A stretch of DNA of 64,000 bases from the NCBI GenBank assembly GCA_958477305.1, contig CAUEFI010000008.1, positions 68,969-132,968 on the forward strand, read 5' to 3'. This stretch comes from HGM12998 sp900756495 (GTDB lineage: Bacteria; Bacillota; Clostridia; Oscillospirales; Oscillospiraceae). The notes beneath the pieces were generated by a model. The model was given only the letters and a program-made list of their open reading frames with translations. It was not told where the DNA came from and made no database searches. Positions 52,089 through 59,943 of the stretch are shown one piece after another. Made by a program: the position numbers and the translations under genes. Positions within the stretch are counted from its first letter, which is position 1, and each line of letters starts with the position of its first letter.

Positions 52089-52504
52089 ACCGCCAGCCGC
52101 CCGGACAGCGCTTTGACAAACTGGCGGTAACGCTCCAGGTCAAAGCCGCGCTCTCCGCGCACTCCTTCCTCCGCGTCTTCCCGGAGGAAGGCGGCAAATT
52201 GCTCAATCAGCCAGGGGCTGTCCAGGGGGATCAGGCACTGGGAGAAGAGGCCGAAGAAGTAGTCGCCCAGCAGAATGGCGGCGGCGTCTCCCTCCCCCGC
52301 GTCCTGGTGGAGCCTCCGGAAGAGAAGGAAGCTCTGACAGGCGGCGGCCAGGTCGGCCCCCTTTTCGCCCTCCAGGCGCTCCAGCACCAGGCGGGGGATC
52401 TCCTCCCGCTGGGCCTGGCTCAGGGGCTCCCGGCCCAGGCTGGTCCAGAAGCCGTAGCCCTCAGCCAGCAACGCCTGACAGCGCTCCAGCTCCGCGCCCT
52501 TCAT
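52082..52504 (-). CDS. hepS: HepS-like small subunit I of polyprenyl diphosphate synthase
   Basis: 140 residues, all-helical. AAILLGDYFFGLFSQCLI (~80-98) resembles the LAGDYFSGLYYSLL segment of Bacillus heptaprenyl diphosphate synthase component I; the domain is shorter than the ~250-residue Bacillus form. A TorD-type chaperone was considered because a molybdoenzyme is nearby, but the GDYFxG segment and the overlap with hepT favour HepS. Start ATG 52504 after GGGGGG-rich ribosome site. Confidence 0.65.
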   Translation of the reverse strand: MKGAELERCQALLAEGYGFWTSLGREPLSQAQREEIPRLVLERLEGEKGADLAAACQSFLLFRRLHQDAGEGDAAAILLGDYFFGLFSQCLIPLDSPWLIEQFAAFLREDAEEGVRGERGFDLERYRQFVKALSGRLAVC

Positions 52505-52543
52505 GTCCGCTTCCCCCCTTCCCGTCTCTTCACAGGGCGGGGC

Positions 52544-53389
52544 TCAGTCCCGCTCCAGCATCATCACGCCGATGTCGGGGCTCTCCCTGCCCAGCTCTAC
52601 TTCCTTCACAGCCCTCTTGAAGCCAGGCATATCCACCTCGATGGTGTACACGCCGCTCTCGGGCTGCAGCTTGTCAAACTTGAACTCGCCCAGGAAGTCC
52701 ACATACATGGTCTCCAGCATGGTCCCATCCTTTTTGATGGTGGCCCGGGCGTTGGTGGCCGCCGTCTCCACGCCGTGGTCGTCATAGGCGGCGGCGCCGG
52801 CGATAAAGCACTTGTTGTAACGGTAGAGGTTCTTATAGCGGACCTTGGGCTTGTGGTTCCCCGGATACAGGGACTCCAGCTCCTCCCGGTTGGACAGGCC
52901 CTCCCAGTCCTCGTCGGAGCAGTTGACCACGCTCAGGGCCCGGATGGGACAGGCCTGGACGCAGCGCGGCTCCTTCCAGCCCTGATCCAACAGGTGGGCG
53001 CACAGAGTACACTTCTGGGCCACCTTCAGCTCCTCGTTCCACTGGATAGCGCCGAAGGGGCAGGCCTTTACCAGTTCCCTGTTCCCCTTGGCCTTGTATA
53101 CGTCCAGCAGCACGATGCCGTCGGGCCGCTTGGTAACGGCGCCGGGCGCCGCCTTGGCGCAGGGGGCGTTCTCACAGTGCTGGCACATCTTGGTCACAAA
53201 GCACACGTCGGTGTGGGGGGCGCTCCCCCGCTCATGGCGGACGGGGTTGATCCACTTGTCGTCGTGCTTCTGCTGCTTGCGGGTGTAGGGAGGCCAGTCG
53301 TTGTCCACAAACTCGTCCTTACAGGCCATCAAGCAGTTGTAGCAGCCGACGCACTTTTCCAGGTCCACGACAATATGCCATTTATTCAT
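52544..53389 (-). CDS. Transhydroxylase-type FeS subunit (beta)
   Basis: 281 residues. Twelve cysteines for three 4Fe-4S clusters: Cys13/16/19/23, Cys69/72/77, Cys110, Cys127/130, Cys143/147. The C-terminal ~75 residues (from ~205) are a carboxypeptidase-regulatory/Ig-like beta domain (YVDFLGEFKFDKL, GVYTIEVDMPG), which is the unusual tail of pyrogallol-phloroglucinol transhydroxylase beta subunits. It pairs with the large subunit 24 bases upstream. Cytoplasmic, no signal. Confidence 0.88.
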   Translation of the reverse strand: MNKWHIVVDLEKCVGCYNCLMACKDEFVDNDWPPYTRKQQKHDDKWINPVRHERGSAPHTDVCFVTKMCQHCENAPCAKAAPGAVTKRPDGIVLLDVYKAKGNRELVKACPFGAIQWNEELKVAQKCTLCAHLLDQGWKEPRCVQACPIRALSVVNCSDEDWEGLSNREELESLYPGNHKPKVRYKNLYRYNKCFIAGAAAYDDHGVETAATNARATIKKDGTMLETMYVDFLGEFKFDKLQPESGVYTIEVDMPGFKRAVKEVELGRESPDIGVMMLERD

Positions 53390-53413
53390 CAGCCTAACGC
53401 TCCTTTTCTCTCA

Positions 53414-56400
53414 TCAATAGGACTCGGCCCGCAGGTCGCCGATGTACTTCACCTTGCCGTCCCACTTGCGGACCTCCACCAAGCAGGAGTTGACCGCCAA
53501 ACCATGGGCGTTCTTGGTGATGAAACGGCTGGGCGTCAGGGTGTTGACACAGCCGCCCCGGTCGGTGGAGTGGCCGGGCTCGCCCAAGGGATCGTAGTTG
53601 GCGCTGGACTCGTAGGAGTGGACCACGCCCTCGGGCACCCGCTCGGTGAGCTCCAGATAGCAGATGACGCTGCCCCGGTCGTTGAAGACCTCGATAAGGT
53701 CGCCCTTCTTCAGCTTGCGCCTGGCGGCGTCGGCGGGGTTCATGCGGAAGACCCAGTAGTAGTAGCCGTCCACCTTGACGCGGTGCTCCTCGATGTCGTT
53801 GATGTTGGAGTCCTTGGCGTCGCCCATGGTATGGAAGGAGTACTTGGCGTGGGGGGAGATCATCTGGAGCGGGTACTTCTCAAAGAGCTCCTTGCTCTCC
53901 CGGCCCTCCCAGGAGGGAATATAGGTGCAGATGGGCAGGCGGGTCTTATCCCCGGCGTCAAAGCGCTTGAGGGTCTGGGCCTCAAACTCGAACTTGCCCG
54001 ATGGGGTCTGCAGGCCCTCGCCGTAGCGGCCGTAGTACTCGCTGGGCAGGGGGGTGAGCTCGGGAGTGTCCTTCTTGCGGCCCTCGGCGAACCAGTTGAA
54101 GGCCAGGGGGTCCCGCCGCCCCTCGGGCAGGGGGGGCACCACGTAGTAACCCTTCTTGAGGAGCTTGTGCCAGGAGATCTTCTTGGGCAGATCGGTGGCC
54201 TCGAAGTAGCGCTTCACCCAGTCATACTCGCTGTTGCCCTCGCTGAAGACCTGCCACAGGCCCAGCTTGTTGGCAATGGCCTGGAAGATCTCAAAGTCCG
54301 ACCTGGACTCGCCCAGGGGCTCGATGCACTTATGCTGGATGAAGATGACCCGCCAGTTGTTCTGGAGGTATGCCTTCTCGATGTAGCCGCCGGAGGAGGA
54401 AGCCTCGCCGATGTCCCAGCGCTCGAAGTTGGTGCAGGCGGGCAGGATGATATCGGCGAACTTGGCCTCGCCCTCGAACCAGATGGACTGGTTGACCACG
54501 ATCTCCAGGCTGTCGCACCGGTACATCTGGGCAAAGCGGTTGGACTCGGGTTGGGTGCCGATATGGGATCCGCCGTACTTGTAGTACATCTTCACCGGCT
54601 CGTGTCCGGGGGCGGGGTACTGGACCTTGCTGAACTGGGAGGTGACGGAGTAAACCCCCAGGTGATTGGACTCGGCCTTCTTATCCATGATAGCCTCTGG
54701 GATACGCAGGCGGGGGATAAGCTGGGTCTCTGAGTTGACGGCGGGAGACTGGGGCATCCGGTTGTAGAGCGCGACACCCGCACCGGTGCTCATGTAGTCG
54801 CCGGAAAAGCCGCCGTCGGCATAGCCGGGGAACCAGAATCGGGTGTCCAGGGGGGTACCGTACTGGAGGCCACCGAAGTTAACGCCCGGCTTGCCCACGC
54901 CCTGCATGAAGTTCAGGCACACCATGGCCCGGGCCCACTCGGTACCGAAAGCGGTGCGGCCGGCGGAGCCGAAGGAGGTGATGCCGCCGCAGGCCAGATA
55001 GGTCTTGTTGCGGGCCCACTCCTGGGCCAGGGCCCGGACGGTGCGGGCGGGCACGCCGGTGATGGACTCCTGCCACTCGGGGGTCTTGGGCACCCCGTCG
55101 GTGCGGCCCAGGACGTACGCCTCCCACTTGTCGAAGCCAAAGGTCCGCTTGGCCACATAGTCCTTATCGTAGGTCCCCTCGTTCATCCACACGTTGGCGA
55201 TGGCGATGGCCATAGCCGCGTCGGTGGCGGGCCGTGGGGCGATCCAGCGCCCGCCCAGGAAGGCGGCGGTGGCGTTGAAATAGGGGTCGATATGTACCAC
55301 CTTCATGCCCAGATCCTTAATCCATTGGCGGCGGACAGTGCCCTCCTGGGCAGCGTACACGCCGGCGGTGGACTCGGGGTCGGAGGACCAGAAGACAATC
55401 ATCGTGGCGTTCTGCATGCAGTCCTCCACGGTGGAGTAGGGCTCGCAGCCGCCGTACCGGGCGGATCCGCCGTAGTGGTGCATGGCACCCCAGGCGAAGC
55501 CCTCCCATGAGTCGGGATTCAGAGCCACGTTGGTGGCGCCCAGGCAGTCAAAGAAGCGCTTGGTGCCGCTAAGGTAGTAGCCGATGTTGCCCCAGGTGTG
55601 GTGGGAGCCGCTGGAGTGGAAAATGGTACCGGGTCCGTGTTCCCGGCGCACCCGGACGATCTCTTTGGAGACGATATCCAGCGCCTCCTCCCAGGAGATG
55701 CGCTCATAGCCCGAAATGCCCCGATTCTGGTAGTTGCGCTCACCATTGGGGTCAAAATCCACCCGCTTCATGGGGTAGAGCACCCGATTGGGCGAGTAGA
55801 CCATGGACTTCCAGCCCAGGGCATAGGGCGTGGCTGTCATACGGCGGGGCGGGCTGAACTTCTTGCCCTTGGCGGTGATGGTCCAGGGGGCCGGGTCGTC
55901 CTGGTCGAACTCCAGGGGGGTGACCCGGATGATCTTGTCGTTTTTCACATAGACAAAGACCGGACCGCCGTTGGTGCCGGTGACGTAGCGGGTGACGCCG
56001 TTGCCCATCTTGGTGCCATAGTTCTTGTAATAGAGCACGTCGGCCGCGAAGAACTTCAGCAGCAGCGAGGAAAACCACATGGCCGCATCGTCGGGGCCGT
56101 TAAGTACCAGGGAGCCGGTCTTGGCCGCGTTGACAAACTCCATCTGATCCCGGAAGATGGTGGCCACGTTGTTGGCCACCTCCAGGTTCTCAAAGATCAT
56201 CTCTACGTCGGCCTCATAGATGCCCATCTTACCGGTCACCACACCGTTGCGGAACTCCAGCCACTGGCCGTGGCTGTTGTCCCGCAGCTTCATCTGGACG
56301 GTGACGTTCTTCTTTTTCAGCTCTTCCTTGAAGCCGGGCGCCACCGCTGCCAACGCGTTGAGCACCTTGTCCAGGGCAAACAGGGTTCCGCCAAGGATTG

Positions 56401-56431
56401 CCTTGTTGATGATCTGCCTGACATCTCTCAT
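53414..56431 (-). CDS. SCP2-fused molybdopterin hydroxytransferase, pyrogallol-phloroglucinol transhydroxylase family (alpha)
   Basis: 1005 residues against ~875 in the Pelobacter enzyme. Residues ~145-1005 follow it closely: GGPVFVYVKNDKIIRVTP, SHHTWGNIGY, NPDSWEG, FPGYADGG, CTNFERWDI, HSYESSANYDPLG. The known active-site residues are all kept: His277, Tyr285, Asp307, Mo-ligand Ser308 and Tyr537. No cysteine cluster motif and no Tat signal, as in that family. Residues ~1-135 are extra and look like an SCP2 sterol-carrier/lipid-binding domain (VTGKMGIYEADVEMIFENLE, SLVLNGPDDAAMWF). Probably hydroxyl transfer or reduction on a phenolic or quinoid substrate. First gene of the operon. Confidence 0.9.
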   Translation of the reverse strand: MRDVRQIINKAILGGTLFALDKVLNALAAVAPGFKEELKKKNVTVQMKLRDNSHGQWLEFRNGVVTGKMGIYEADVEMIFENLEVANNVATIFRDQMEFVNAAKTGSLVLNGPDDAAMWFSSLLLKFFAADVLYYKNYGTKMGNGVTRYVTGTNGGPVFVYVKNDKIIRVTPLEFDQDDPAPWTITAKGKKFSPPRRMTATPYALGWKSMVYSPNRVLYPMKRVDFDPNGERNYQNRGISGYERISWEEALDIVSKEIVRVRREHGPGTIFHSSGSHHTWGNIGYYLSGTKRFFDCLGATNVALNPDSWEGFAWGAMHHYGGSARYGGCEPYSTVEDCMQNATMIVFWSSDPESTAGVYAAQEGTVRRQWIKDLGMKVVHIDPYFNATAAFLGGRWIAPRPATDAAMAIAIANVWMNEGTYDKDYVAKRTFGFDKWEAYVLGRTDGVPKTPEWQESITGVPARTVRALAQEWARNKTYLACGGITSFGSAGRTAFGTEWARAMVCLNFMQGVGKPGVNFGGLQYGTPLDTRFWFPGYADGGFSGDYMSTGAGVALYNRMPQSPAVNSETQLIPRLRIPEAIMDKKAESNHLGVYSVTSQFSKVQYPAPGHEPVKMYYKYGGSHIGTQPESNRFAQMYRCDSLEIVVNQSIWFEGEAKFADIILPACTNFERWDIGEASSSGGYIEKAYLQNNWRVIFIQHKCIEPLGESRSDFEIFQAIANKLGLWQVFSEGNSEYDWVKRYFEATDLPKKISWHKLLKKGYYVVPPLPEGRRDPLAFNWFAEGRKKDTPELTPLPSEYYGRYGEGLQTPSGKFEFEAQTLKRFDAGDKTRLPICTYIPSWEGRESKELFEKYPLQMISPHAKYSFHTMGDAKDSNINDIEEHRVKVDGYYYWVFRMNPADAARRKLKKGDLIEVFNDRGSVICYLELTERVPEGVVHSYESSANYDPLGEPGHSTDRGGCVNTLTPSRFITKNAHGLAVNSCLVEVRKWDGKVKYIGDLRAESY

Positions 56432-56502
56432 CGTCTTTCCATCCTTCCTTCTTCGTCTTATCCCGAATGTAAGGAGTTTTCGCAGCTAAAAACGGAATAC
56501 TT

Positions 56503-56544
56503 ATGGTATACCATGAGAATACCGCTATTTTATATCGGTGTCAA
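56503..56544 (-). promoter_or_regulatory. Promoter and GntR-type operator of the transhydroxylase operon
   Basis: TTGACA, 17 bases, TATTCT on the minus strand. The perfect palindrome ATGGTATACCAT (56503-56514) starts one base after the -10 box and covers the predicted start. Its GGT-AT-ACC core fits GntR/FadR-type sites, so repression by the divergent GntR protein is likely. Confidence 0.8.
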
Positions 56545-56558
56545 GTAGGATCACACCC

Positions 56559-56617
56559 TTTACAAGTAGAATTTTTACGTCTATAATAGGTGAAAAACAC
56601 CAGAATACCGCAGGTAT
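56559..56617 (+). promoter_or_regulatory. gntR promoter with second operator-like repeat
   Basis: TTTACA, 17 bases, TATAAT on the plus strand (56559-56587). ATACCGCAGGTAT (56605-56617), an ATACC/GGTAT inverted repeat with three bases between, lies about 10 bases after the predicted start and may mediate autoregulation. Confidence 0.7.
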
Positions 56618-56661
56618 CCCATTGTAGGCCAAACTTAACCGTAATAAAGGAGCCCCATGCC

Positions 56662-57366
56662 ATGTCTGAAGCACACAATACCGGCGTGCTGTCCCAGACT
56701 CCGGACAGCAAACAGCTGCAGGTCTATAAGCTCATTCGGGACGCAATTGTAAAAAACGAGTTTCCTCCCGGGACGGTCATGGTGGAGCGCAAGCTCTGTG
56801 ATATCTACAATGTCAGCCGCTCCCCCATCCGCAACGCCCTTCAGCAGCTCACCTTCGAGGGACTGCTCACCTATATGCCCGGGAAAGGCACTGTGGTTCC
56901 TGAATTCAATCTGGAGGACATCCTGGAGGTCTATGATCTGCTGGAGGTACTCCAGGTCTATGCGACCCGTCAATGCATCCATCAGCTGGACGCAGTGGCG
57001 GTGGAGACGATGAATATGATTCTCACCTCTGAGCGGGGAGCCCTGGAAAAGGAAGACCTGTATACCGCCTCCCAGTGGGATCAGCGCTTTCACGACTTTA
57101 TTGTGGATCGCTCCAACAATCACCGGCTGAAGAATCTCTTTGACCAGCTGAACAATCAGCGGGTACGCTTTATCACCCCTACACTCAAAGATACGGATCA
57201 CTACCAGTGTACCCTGAAGGAGCACGAGGACATATATCGCCACATTGTGGATCGGGATTCTGACGCCGCAGAGGCTGCCGTACGGCGGCATTATGCCACC
57301 TTGAAGCAGTATTACATCGCCATGCTCATTAACAAGAACTATTTGGGCGGCACTTTAGCGAAATAA
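56662..57366 (+). CDS. GntR-family regulator with FCD domain
   Basis: 234 residues. Winged helix at ~20-85 (LCDIYNVSRSPIRNALQQL, GLLTYMPGKGTVV). The C-terminal FCD domain (~95-225) keeps metal or ligand residues in FHDFIVD, EHEDIYRHIVDRD and RRHY. FCD regulators bind small organic acids or aromatic effectors. ATG 56662 is 10 bases from AGGAG. Divergent from the transhydroxylase operon and therefore its likely repressor. The effector may be the substrate or product of that enzyme. Confidence 0.93.
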   Translation: MSEAHNTGVLSQTPDSKQLQVYKLIRDAIVKNEFPPGTVMVERKLCDIYNVSRSPIRNALQQLTFEGLLTYMPGKGTVVPEFNLEDILEVYDLLEVLQVYATRQCIHQLDAVAVETMNMILTSERGALEKEDLYTASQWDQRFHDFIVDRSNNHRLKNLFDQLNNQRVRFITPTLKDTDHYQCTLKEHEDIYRHIVDRDSDAAEAAVRRHYATLKQYYIAMLINKNYLGGTLAK

Positions 57367-57371
57367 GAGAT

Positions 57372-57407
57372 AAAAAGGGCCCGGAACGTATGTTCCGGGC
57401 CCTTTTT
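57372..57407. terminator. Bidirectional terminator between gntR and deoC
   Basis: AAAAAGGGCCCGGAAC/GTTCCGGGCCCTTTTT perfect 16-bp stem with a 4-base loop, between convergent genes. Confidence 0.92.
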
Positions 57408-57436
57408 ATCTCTTTGGCTCTGCCATTCGCATCTGT

Positions 57437-58096
57437 TCAGTCTGTCTTTCCCGCCTTGACCAGCTTGACGATAGCAGAGGTACCCAAGCGGTCTGCCCCC
57501 AGCCTGAGGAAGTCCTCTGCATCAGCCAGGGTACGGATACCCCCCGCCGCCTTGATGCGCACCTCCGAACCGATGTGCCTGTGGAAAAGGGATACGTCTT
57601 CACGTGTCGCTCCGCCGGAAGAAAACCCGGTAGAGGTCTTGATGTAATCCGCCCCCGCCTCTGTTACCAGTTCGCAGAGCTTGACTTTCTCAGCCTCGGT
57701 GAGCATGCAGGCCTCTACAATGACCTTGAGGATACGGCCCTGACAGGATGCCTTGACTGCCTTAAACTCCGCCAGAATATCGTCCCACCGGCCATCTTTC
57801 ACCCAGCCCAGGTTGACCACCATGTCAATCTCATCCGCTCCACCCCGGATAGCGTCCTCTGTCTCGAAGACCTTGACCTCGGTAGTGGAATAGCCGTTGG
57901 GAAACCCGATGACGGTGCAAATTTTAAGGCTGTTGCCCACATGGTCCGCCGCCTGCCGCACATAAGCCGGGGGAATACACACGCAGGCGCAGCCGTACTT
58001 CAGGCCATCGTCACAGACCTCTCGGATTTCTTCCCAAGTGGCCTCCGGCCTGAGCAGGGTATGGTCGCAGTGTGAGAGAATTTCTCTGATATCCAT
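57437..58096 (-). CDS. deoC: Deoxyribose-phosphate aldolase
   Basis: 219 residues. The Schiff-base lysine is in ADYIKTSTGFSSGGAT (~150), and KVIVEACMLTEAEK and IKAAGGIRTLADAEDF are also conserved. It splits 2-deoxyribose-5-phosphate to acetaldehyde and glyceraldehyde-3-phosphate. Last gene before the terminator; DUF362 gene starts 14 bases upstream. No other deoxynucleoside genes are nearby. Confidence 0.95.
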   Translation of the reverse strand: MDIREILSHCDHTLLRPEATWEEIREVCDDGLKYGCACVCIPPAYVRQAADHVGNSLKICTVIGFPNGYSTTEVKVFETEDAIRGGADEIDMVVNLGWVKDGRWDDILAEFKAVKASCQGRILKVIVEACMLTEAEKVKLCELVTEAGADYIKTSTGFSSGGATREDVSLFHRHIGSEVRIKAAGGIRTLADAEDFLRLGADRLGTSAIVKLVKAGKTD

Positions 58097-58110
58097 GGAC
58101 GGGCTCCTTT

Positions 58111-59238
58111 CTATTTAACGGTAATCAACTCATAGTTTCGGGCACCCACGCCCAGCTTTTCGGCGTGGGCAAGGCACACCCTCCAGTCGGTAATCGGGGT
58201 GGTGTTGGTGAAATGGTCGTGGTGGTCACAGAAGCCGGGCTTGTGCAGATTTTCATCCAGCACCGAGCCAGGGATGGGCTGCTGACGCATACAGGCGTCG
58301 GCACAGGCCTGGTCCAGGGCCACCGGGTCGAAGGAGGCGAACATGCCCACGTCGGGGAGGATGGGCACGTCGTTCTCGCTGTGGCAGTCACAGTAGGGCG
58401 ACACGTCCACCACCAGACTGATGTGGAAGTGTGGCCGCCCCGCCACCACCGCCTTGGCGTACTCGGCCATGCGGCAGGAGAGCTCCTCCATGGCGCAGTC
58501 GCTGCCCGCCGCGATGGCGTCAAAGTTGCACACCGCGATGCACCGGCCGCAGCCCACGCATCTGTCCAGGTCGAGGATTGCCTTTCTGTCTGCCCCGTAG
58601 GAGATCGCGCCGTGGGCACACTGGGTGGCACACCGGCGGCAGCCCACACACCGCCCGGCATCGATCTCCGGCTTGCCCTCGGCGTGCTGCTCCATCTTGC
58701 CCCGGCGGCTTCCGCAGCCCATGCCGATGTTCTTCAGGGCCCCCCCGAAGCCAGTCTGCTCGTGTCCCTTGAAGTGGTTCAAGGAGATGAAGACATCGGC
58801 CTCCATGACAGCCTTTCCAATCTTGGCCGTGGTGATGTGCTCCGCCCCCTCTACCGGAACCTCCACATCGTCGTTGCCCCGCAGGCCGTCGCCAATGATC
58901 ACCTGGCAGCCGGTGGACAGCGGGGTAAATCCATTTTCATAGGCTGCGTCCAGGTGCTCCAGTGCATTTTTGCGGCGGCCTGGGTAGAGCGTGTTGCAGT
59001 CGGTGAGAAAGGGCACGCCCCCCAGGCTCTTCACCACGTCGGCCACCGCCTTGGCGTAGTTAGGCCGAAGGAAAGCCAGGTTGCCCGGCTCTCCGAAGTG
59101 CATTTTAATCGCTGTCAGCTTGTGCGCAAAGTCGATCTCCCCTATGCCCGCCGTTCGAATCAGCTTCTCCAGCTTCTCCAGCAGGTTGATGCCGGGACGG
59201 CATCTGAGATCAGAAAAATAAACCTTTGCCCCCTCCAT
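58111..59238 (-). CDS. DUF362 protein with two 4Fe-4S motifs
   Basis: 375 residues. The DUF362 fold covers most of the protein (KMHFGEPGNLAFLRPNYAKAV cut near ~45-65, LNHFKGHEQTGFGGALKNIGMG at ~160). A ferredoxin insert near 190-240 has CVGCRRCATQCAHG and CVGCGRCIAVCNFD. Function of this family is unknown; many members sit beside redox enzymes. Start at ATG 59238, with a distant GGAGAGGAG. Nine bases after the exporter-like gene. Confidence 0.85.
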   Translation of the reverse strand: MEGAKVYFSDLRCRPGINLLEKLEKLIRTAGIGEIDFAHKLTAIKMHFGEPGNLAFLRPNYAKAVADVVKSLGGVPFLTDCNTLYPGRRKNALEHLDAAYENGFTPLSTGCQVIIGDGLRGNDDVEVPVEGAEHITTAKIGKAVMEADVFISLNHFKGHEQTGFGGALKNIGMGCGSRRGKMEQHAEGKPEIDAGRCVGCRRCATQCAHGAISYGADRKAILDLDRCVGCGRCIAVCNFDAIAAGSDCAMEELSCRMAEYAKAVVAGRPHFHISLVVDVSPYCDCHSENDVPILPDVGMFASFDPVALDQACADACMRQQPIPGSVLDENLHKPGFCDHHDHFTNTTPITDWRVCLAHAEKLGVGARNYELITVK

Positions 59239-59246
59239 GGATGGGC

Positions 59247-59834
59247 TCAACTCCTCTCCTTTGTTGTCTTGTTGGGCGCGCTGCAATTCTTACCCTGACC
59301 CTCCGCGCCCGCCGTGGGTGTGTTCTTCACCTCCTCCCGGTGGTCGGGAAGCAGGCGGTTGACCGCCACGGCCACCAAGATGCCCACCGCCGTCTCCCCC
59401 ATGCGGACCAGGGCGTACAGATACCGGTCGTCTCCGCTGTGGTTGATGAGGAACACGCACAGTACGATAGCCCCAATGGAGCTGGCCGCAGGGCGGTGAA
59501 TGGCATTGCACAGCCAGATCACCAGAATCACTCCGCCCGCCAGAAGCACTCCGGTCAGCAAAGGGATCTCCAGCAGGTCGTCAACCAACAGCACCAGCAG
59601 GCCTGCCGCGCCGCCGATGGCGGTGCCAATCAGCCGGGAGACGCCCTGCCGCACACTCTGCTCCACCGAGCCCTGCATACAGATAATGGCGGCAATACAG
59701 GCATAAAAGGGCCCGACCATGGCGGCCTCTCCCCCGCCGCTGCTCCAGAAGGGCAGAAAAATTAGAAAACAGATGCCAACTGCCACGGCGGTTTTGACAT
59801 TCCGCATGCCCACTTTGGGCAGCCTTGTCCTCAT
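59247..59834 (-). CDS. Aromatic acid exporter (FUSC/ArAE) family membrane protein
   Basis: 195 residues, about five hydrophobic helices: NVKTAVAVGICFLIFLPFW, a PFYACIAAIICMQG segment typical of ArAE/DUF939 proteins, RLIGTAIGGAAGLLVLLVDDL, and AVGILVAVAVNRLLP. It is a short member, lacking the usual cytosolic half. Start at ATG 59834 after AGGAGG. Substrate unknown; export of phenolic acids is a possibility given the neighbouring loci. Confidence 0.75.
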   Translation of the reverse strand: MRTRLPKVGMRNVKTAVAVGICFLIFLPFWSSGGGEAAMVGPFYACIAAIICMQGSVEQSVRQGVSRLIGTAIGGAAGLLVLLVDDLLEIPLLTGVLLAGGVILVIWLCNAIHRPAASSIGAIVLCVFLINHSGDDRYLYALVRMGETAVGILVAVAVNRLLPDHREEVKNTPTAGAEGQGKNCSAPNKTTKERS

Positions 59835-59862
59835 GTCCGCTCCTCCTTCCGCAGTAAGAAAT

Positions 59863-59890
59863 GGGGCGAACAGCTTACGCTGTCCGCCCC
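59863..59890 (-). terminator. Probable terminator between ybaB and the exporter gene
   Basis: GGGGCG-x-ACAGC / GCTGT-x-CGCCCC stem with one mismatch and loop GTAA, followed by ATTTCTT. The T-run is weak, so read-through is possible. Confidence 0.5.
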
Positions 59891-59943
59891 GCAACCCCGG
59901 CCGAAGGTCCGCCGTCCGGGCGTTTTTACAACTATAAATCGCT

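Noticed and set aside
52082..52504. TorD-type molybdoenzyme chaperone
   Set aside because: Tempting because a Mo enzyme is upstream, but GDYFFG and the overlap with hepT match HepS better; kept at reduced confidence.
52199..54733. 844-codon open frame on the plus strand
   Set aside because: It is antisense to hepS, the FeS subunit and the Mo-enzyme gene, reads as repetitive Gly/Leu/Val/His-rich sequence, and has no family features. High GC creates such frames opposite real genes.
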